Assembly: GCA_030549495.1 (NCBI GenBank)
Contig: JAUIRK010001052.1
Coordinates: forward strand, 124,001-188,000
Length of the DNA: 64,000 nucleotides
Source of the DNA: Nectonema munidae
Lineage: Eukaryota > Nematomorpha > Nectonematoida > Nectonematidae
Direction: 5' to 3'
The notes beneath the pieces were generated by a model that was not told where the DNA came from, searched no databases, and worked only from the letters and a program-made list of their open reading frames with translations. Below, piece after piece: positions 60,526-64,000 of this stretch. The position numbers and the translations under genes were made by a program. Each line of letters starts with the position of its first letter. The first letter of the stretch is position 1.

Positions 60526-60934
60526 CAGCTAGAATGAATTTCCAATAAATTTTCGTCTACTTCAGAAGTTGTTTTATAATCTATCAAAAAATATAAAACT
60601 AGCGAAATTCTAATACTCTTTTGTTTGAAAACCAAAAATTAAACTTTGTGTAGAAATTGAAGATTCTTGGTTTAAAATACTTCCAAGATAATAAAACATC
60701 GGAAAATTCTTGGTATATTGAGGATTTCAAAGAGGATTTTCATTCGAATAATTTAATATTGCTTAAAACTCTTTTTATAACTCATATTTTCTATTTACTT
60801 TAGACAAAAAAAGATGGTTACCGTAACTACGCTGAATAGTTACTGTAACAATGCATAACTTTACTATCCCTCATCGTTAAAATACCGAGTTAATTTACTA
60901 TTTTATTGTAGTAAAATCAGTCTTAAAAGGTCGG

Positions 60935-61075
60935 TAATTTTGCATTATCCGGCCCTCATATTTATATTCTTTGAAGGATCCTGGATTCACTAATGGGATT
61001 GGTTTTTGAGAACAAAGTATGGAAGACTTAGTAAAGACCTTATTAGGACTACTCTGACCAAACAAACATAGTTTT
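60935..61075 (+). repeat. Dispersed repeat, second copy of the 31262-31400 family
   Basis: Shares CATATTTATATTCTTTGAAG, GGATCCTGGATTCACT, GACTTAGTAAAGACCTTA and ACTACTCTGACCAAAC in the same order and strand as 31262-31400. The minus-strand open frame at 60898-61119 is a by-product of this repeat. Element class unknown. Confidence 0.55.
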
Positions 61076-61469
61076 TTGGGTAACTTTTCGAGCAAAATTC
61101 GTTGCAAACATGCTGCCAATATGGTTGTAAACCACCTAAGAGACGATTGAACCCAATCTAAAATGTATATTCTTGCTGTATTCTACAAAAAATGTGTCAG
61201 AAATTTATGGAATTAAGAAGTTTTCCAGACAAATTATCTCCCTAAATAATAATTAACAACTACTAAATCATCTTCATGTCCAAAAAAGTGTTGTCTTTCT
61301 CCTTGCTAAATCGATTCATCAAATGATCTCTTCCTGCTTTTGAGAAACCTTGGTTAAACCAATCAATAGATTTTCAAAACTATAAATAAAGAAACAGTTA
61401 TAATCGCTTTCATTAACTTTATAGATTCATATTTGGAGAAAACTTTTCGGAGTAAGGAATCTTAGAAAT

Positions 61470-62480
61470 ATATAACATAACATAAATAACTTAAAAATTT
61501 ATTAAGCAGAAAGAAGGCATACGTCTATGAAAAAGGCATCTAAATTTTCATTATCATAAATATTTGTATTTATGTTTTATCCAAAAGTCATCCAGCTTCT
61601 TTTTGAATACATCGATATTGGATGAGTTTACGACGTCCATGGGTAAACCATTCCTTCTATTGAGTGCTCTTTGCAAAAAATAATTTTGCCGATACTTGCT
61701 TGCAGATTCTGATTTGAGTTCATACTTGCGTGATCTGGATATTCTTTGAGAAAACTCAGGTAAGACCTTTTTGCTAAGATTAATATTACCTTTTATAATG
61801 CTAAATATTGTTAACATTTCATTATGACTTGTTCTGTAGTATAAAGTGGGAAGATTAAGAATTTGTAGTCTTTCTTCATAGCTGAGGTTTTTCATTCCTT
61901 TCAAATATGTAGTAAATACTGTTCGTACTCTTTCAATCTTCTTCATGCTAGATATGGAGGAGCTACCAAAAATTATATTACCATATTCAAGAGTATAGGT
62001 CTAACTAATGACTTAAATAAATGAACAGCAAAAACAAAAGTATTTTTCAGCATATGAAGTATAGAAAAAGCTTTCCTGACACTACAAGACACATGTTCTG
62101 TAAAACAGAATTTAGTATCAATTATCAGCCCCAAGTCATTGTGTTTTAAAGTTTTCTTTAGTGGTTTATCTGCTGATCATCAGATCCTCCCATTTGAAGA
62201 TGATGACACTTATTGAAGTTAAATTTCAAGTCCCATTCAATGGTCCATTCATAAATTGAATGCAAATCTTGCTGAAGTAGAAAGATTGAAGATTTATTAG
62301 AAGCAGTATACATTTTGATATCGTCTGCAAATAATTTACAACGAGATTTGAGCTTGTCAGGTATATCGTTTATGAACAGACTGAAAAGAATTGGACCCAT
62401 TATAGACCCTTGTAGTACGCCTTTTGTAACCTTGGAAACCGTTGAGTGAATTCCGTTTAATCTTACAAGGCACTTGTTTT
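61470..62480 (-). mobile_element. LINE (Jockey/CR1-like), 5'-truncated
   Basis: Minus strand. From about 62480 it reads VRLNGIHSTVSKVTKGVLQG then SIMGPILFSLFINDIPDKLK (RT block 5) and CKLFADDIKMYT (catalytic F-A-D-D). A C-terminal region at 61946-61554 follows (MKKIERVRTVFTTYLKGMKN, PEFSQRISRSRKYELK, PMDVVNSSNIDVFKKKLDDF). It ends in a TTATGTTATGTTAT tail at about 61470-61490. It is related to but distinct from the LINE at 49432. The coding region is broken between 62158 and 61946 and the 5' half is missing. Confidence 0.85.
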
Positions 62481-62488
62481 TGGGTTCA

Positions 62489-62640
62489 CTGTAATTTCAT
62501 CGCGGTAATTTCATCGTGGTAATTCCATCGTGGTAACTTCATCGTGGTAATTTCATCGCATAGTAAATTCATCGTGATGCAATACATCGTCGGTATTTTC
62601 ATCGTCAAGTATTTTCATCGTGCAGTGATTACATCGTCAT
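62489..62640 (+). repeat. Degenerate tandem repeat, unit ATCGTGGTAATTTC
   Basis: About ten units of 14-17 bp with a common core TTCATCGTGGTAA (variants TTCATCGCGGTAA, TTCCATCGTGG, ACATCGTCG, TTTCATCGTC). It starts where the LINE at 61470-62480 is truncated. Units diverge steadily to the right. It resembles one arm of a fold-back or MULE-type non-autonomous element; no inverted arm was found within the next 600 bases. Confidence 0.65.
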
Positions 62641-63276
62641 ACTAATTTTATGCTTGACGCTCAATCTTTTTTTGTAAATATCCCTTTATAATTTTTTTAA
62701 GTTTATTACGAACTTTTGTAAATGTTCTAATATCATAAAAAACTATAATTCTTAAATATAAGGTTTTCATATTATCAGGCTATAATGACAAAATAAAACA
62801 ATATCTCTTTCTGACTTAAATAGCCTTGAAATATGTATAAATTTCTTAATATTTAAGGAAAGTTAAAAAAAGTATCTAATTTAATTTAAAAAAATTATAT
62901 ATATATATATTAATCTTTGTTTTTTTAGTTTCATAAAAATCCCCTTAACCTAATTTAACCTTCGACTTTTCAGTCATTATTTGGTATATTATATCTAAAA
63001 ATAATCAGTCAATTTTTTTTTTCTTTGGGCTAGGGTGTTTTCTGGGGTTTTGAGGTCGTGATTACGAATAAACATTGGTTTTGTCTGATTGGCTCAGTTA
63101 GAAGATCTGATGCCAAATAAGCCTAAACTGAAAATTCTCCCTGAAATCTTCAAATAGAAGAGAAAAAAATATCAGAAAATACATAATAATTATTTGTTGT
63201 GTGTTTTAAAACAGTTTTAAGAATTTTCTTTAATTCTTTTCTTTTTATTAGAGTTGAAAATGAGTTCAGAGAGAAA
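62641..63276. other. Intergenic, nothing recognised
   Basis: AT-rich DNA between the tandem repeat and the cysteine-rich family copy. It has an (AT)n run near 62896-62912 and a T-run near 63013. Confidence 0.45.
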
Positions 63277-64000
63277 ATGGTCTTCAAAAGACGTTGTAGA
63301 TATGAACCGGATGTCTTTTGTTACATCTGTGGACAGTATATGATGGCACAACAAAAGAGGAATATTACAGCTTTGTCAAGAGGGCGACAAAGCATACTTC
63401 GATATGAAACTAGGTGACAAGATAAGTCTTGGGCCCCACATATGGTGTGAAAACCTGTGTAGAAAGTCTCCGCGGTTGGACAATGGTAAGCTGAAGTTGA
63501 AGTTTGCTGTACCAATGGTGTGGAGAGAGAAGAATCATTTTGATGACTGCTACTTCTGTATCAATGATATGACGGGGTTTAACAAGCACAAGAAAGCAAA
63601 TTGGCAGTATCCGAGCCTGGATTCTGCTTCCTCCTGTTGCGCCTCTGAGGATCTACCTGTGCTGTTTTCACCAGTCTGCCTGAAATCGATGAAACCGAAG
63701 AGATTCCAGCTGATCTTTCAATATCAAGTGGTGATAGCTGTAGTGACTTGAAGACCCTCAAATGGCTCAGCTTTTCAATCAATCTGAACTTAATGACCTA
63801 GTGGAGACCTTTGTTTGTCGAAGGAGAGTCTGAAGTTCTTGATCACACTCCAAGAGAAAAACATTCTTGATTCTGGACAAAAGTAACATACTATAGGACA
63901 AGGGAAGGCTTGTCGTTTCTTTTCTAAAGAAGATGACCTGGTCTTTGTAATGACGTTTCTGCCTTCTTAACTGATGGGGATCTCGTCATATGACCCAGCA
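63277..64000 (+). pseudogene. Uncharacterised cysteine-rich multicopy family, second copy, cut by window end
   Basis: From ATG 63277: MVFKRRCRYEPDVFCYICGQ, YMMAQQKRNIT. After a frame change it reads AYFDMKLGDKISLGPHIWCE, KLKLKFAVPMVWREKNHFDD, CYFCINDMTGFNKHKKANWQ and YPSLDSASS. Farther on, in broken frames, come FNQSELNDLV, LQEKNILDSGQK and FSKEDDLVFV. The order and motifs (YxCGxY, KLGDxxxxxxPHIWC, VPMVWRExxxHxDDCYFC) match the copy at 24916-26581 on the other strand. Several breaks make it inactive. The C-terminal half lies beyond 64000. Confidence 0.75.

Noticed and set aside
60898-61119. 73-codon open frame on minus strand
   Set aside because: Overlaps a dispersed repeat present twice in the window; no protein motif.
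62489-62640. CRISPR-like or telomere-like array
   Set aside because: Units diverge progressively, have no spacers, and do not match arthropod telomere repeats.

Overview
The window is AT-rich eukaryotic DNA, most likely from an arthropod. GC is low, introns are long and the sequence is saturated with DNA transposons, LINE relics and MITEs. Several element families resemble ones I associate with parasitic copepods, but that assignment is a low-confidence inference. No bacterial features, CRISPR arrays, rRNA genes, intact tRNA genes, or retrovirus-, LTR- or Polinton-like elements were recognised.

The one clear host gene is an AP-2 family transcription factor (TFAP2) on the + strand. Its exons were read by translation and splice signals: 15420-15686 (putative first coding exon), 27114-27566 (transactivation region with the PY motif), 36799-36946, 38251-38369, 38433-38571 and 40039-40522 (stop codon at the end). 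The last four exons join in perfect phase and encode the conserved basic, helix-span-helix DNA-binding and dimerisation domain. The C-terminal part reads most like vertebrate AP-2 delta. Exon 27114-27566 ends in phase 0 but exon 36799 needs one upstream base, so at least one small internal exon is unassigned.

The gene lies between the arms of a large inverted duplication: arm A at 7660-14723 (+) and arm B at 46281-50738 (-), each about 4.45 kb once later insertions are removed. Each arm holds the 3' part of the same LINE plus about 3.1 kb of non-coding sequence. Arm A was later hit by a piggyBac element (8925-11245, at TTAA) and a hAT-type MITE (13713-13988, 8-bp duplication). Arm B keeps both sites empty.

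Layout: 1-7.6 kb, intergenic with MITEs (2801-3238, 6017-6397) and a fold-back repeat (5119-5637); 7.7-14.7 kb, arm A; 15.4-41.1 kb, TFAP2, whose introns carry a MITE (16043-16274), a pogo/Tigger-type transposon with TA target site (20582-22668), a cysteine-rich multicopy family (24916-26581) and tRNA-related SINE pieces; 41.8-46 kb, decayed pogo/Jerky-like and hAT transposases and a hAT MITE (43437-43886); 46.3-51.9 kb, arm B and its LINE; 52-54.5 kb, a 148-bp tandem array and an uncharacterised transposon-like coding element with a 62-bp triplication; 54.9-56.7 kb, a complete-ended Mutator-like (MULE) element with FLYWCH finger and phase-consistent introns; 57-64 kb, SINE-like repeats, a hAT MITE (60227-60525), another LINE (61470-62480) and a second copy of the cysteine-rich family running off the end.
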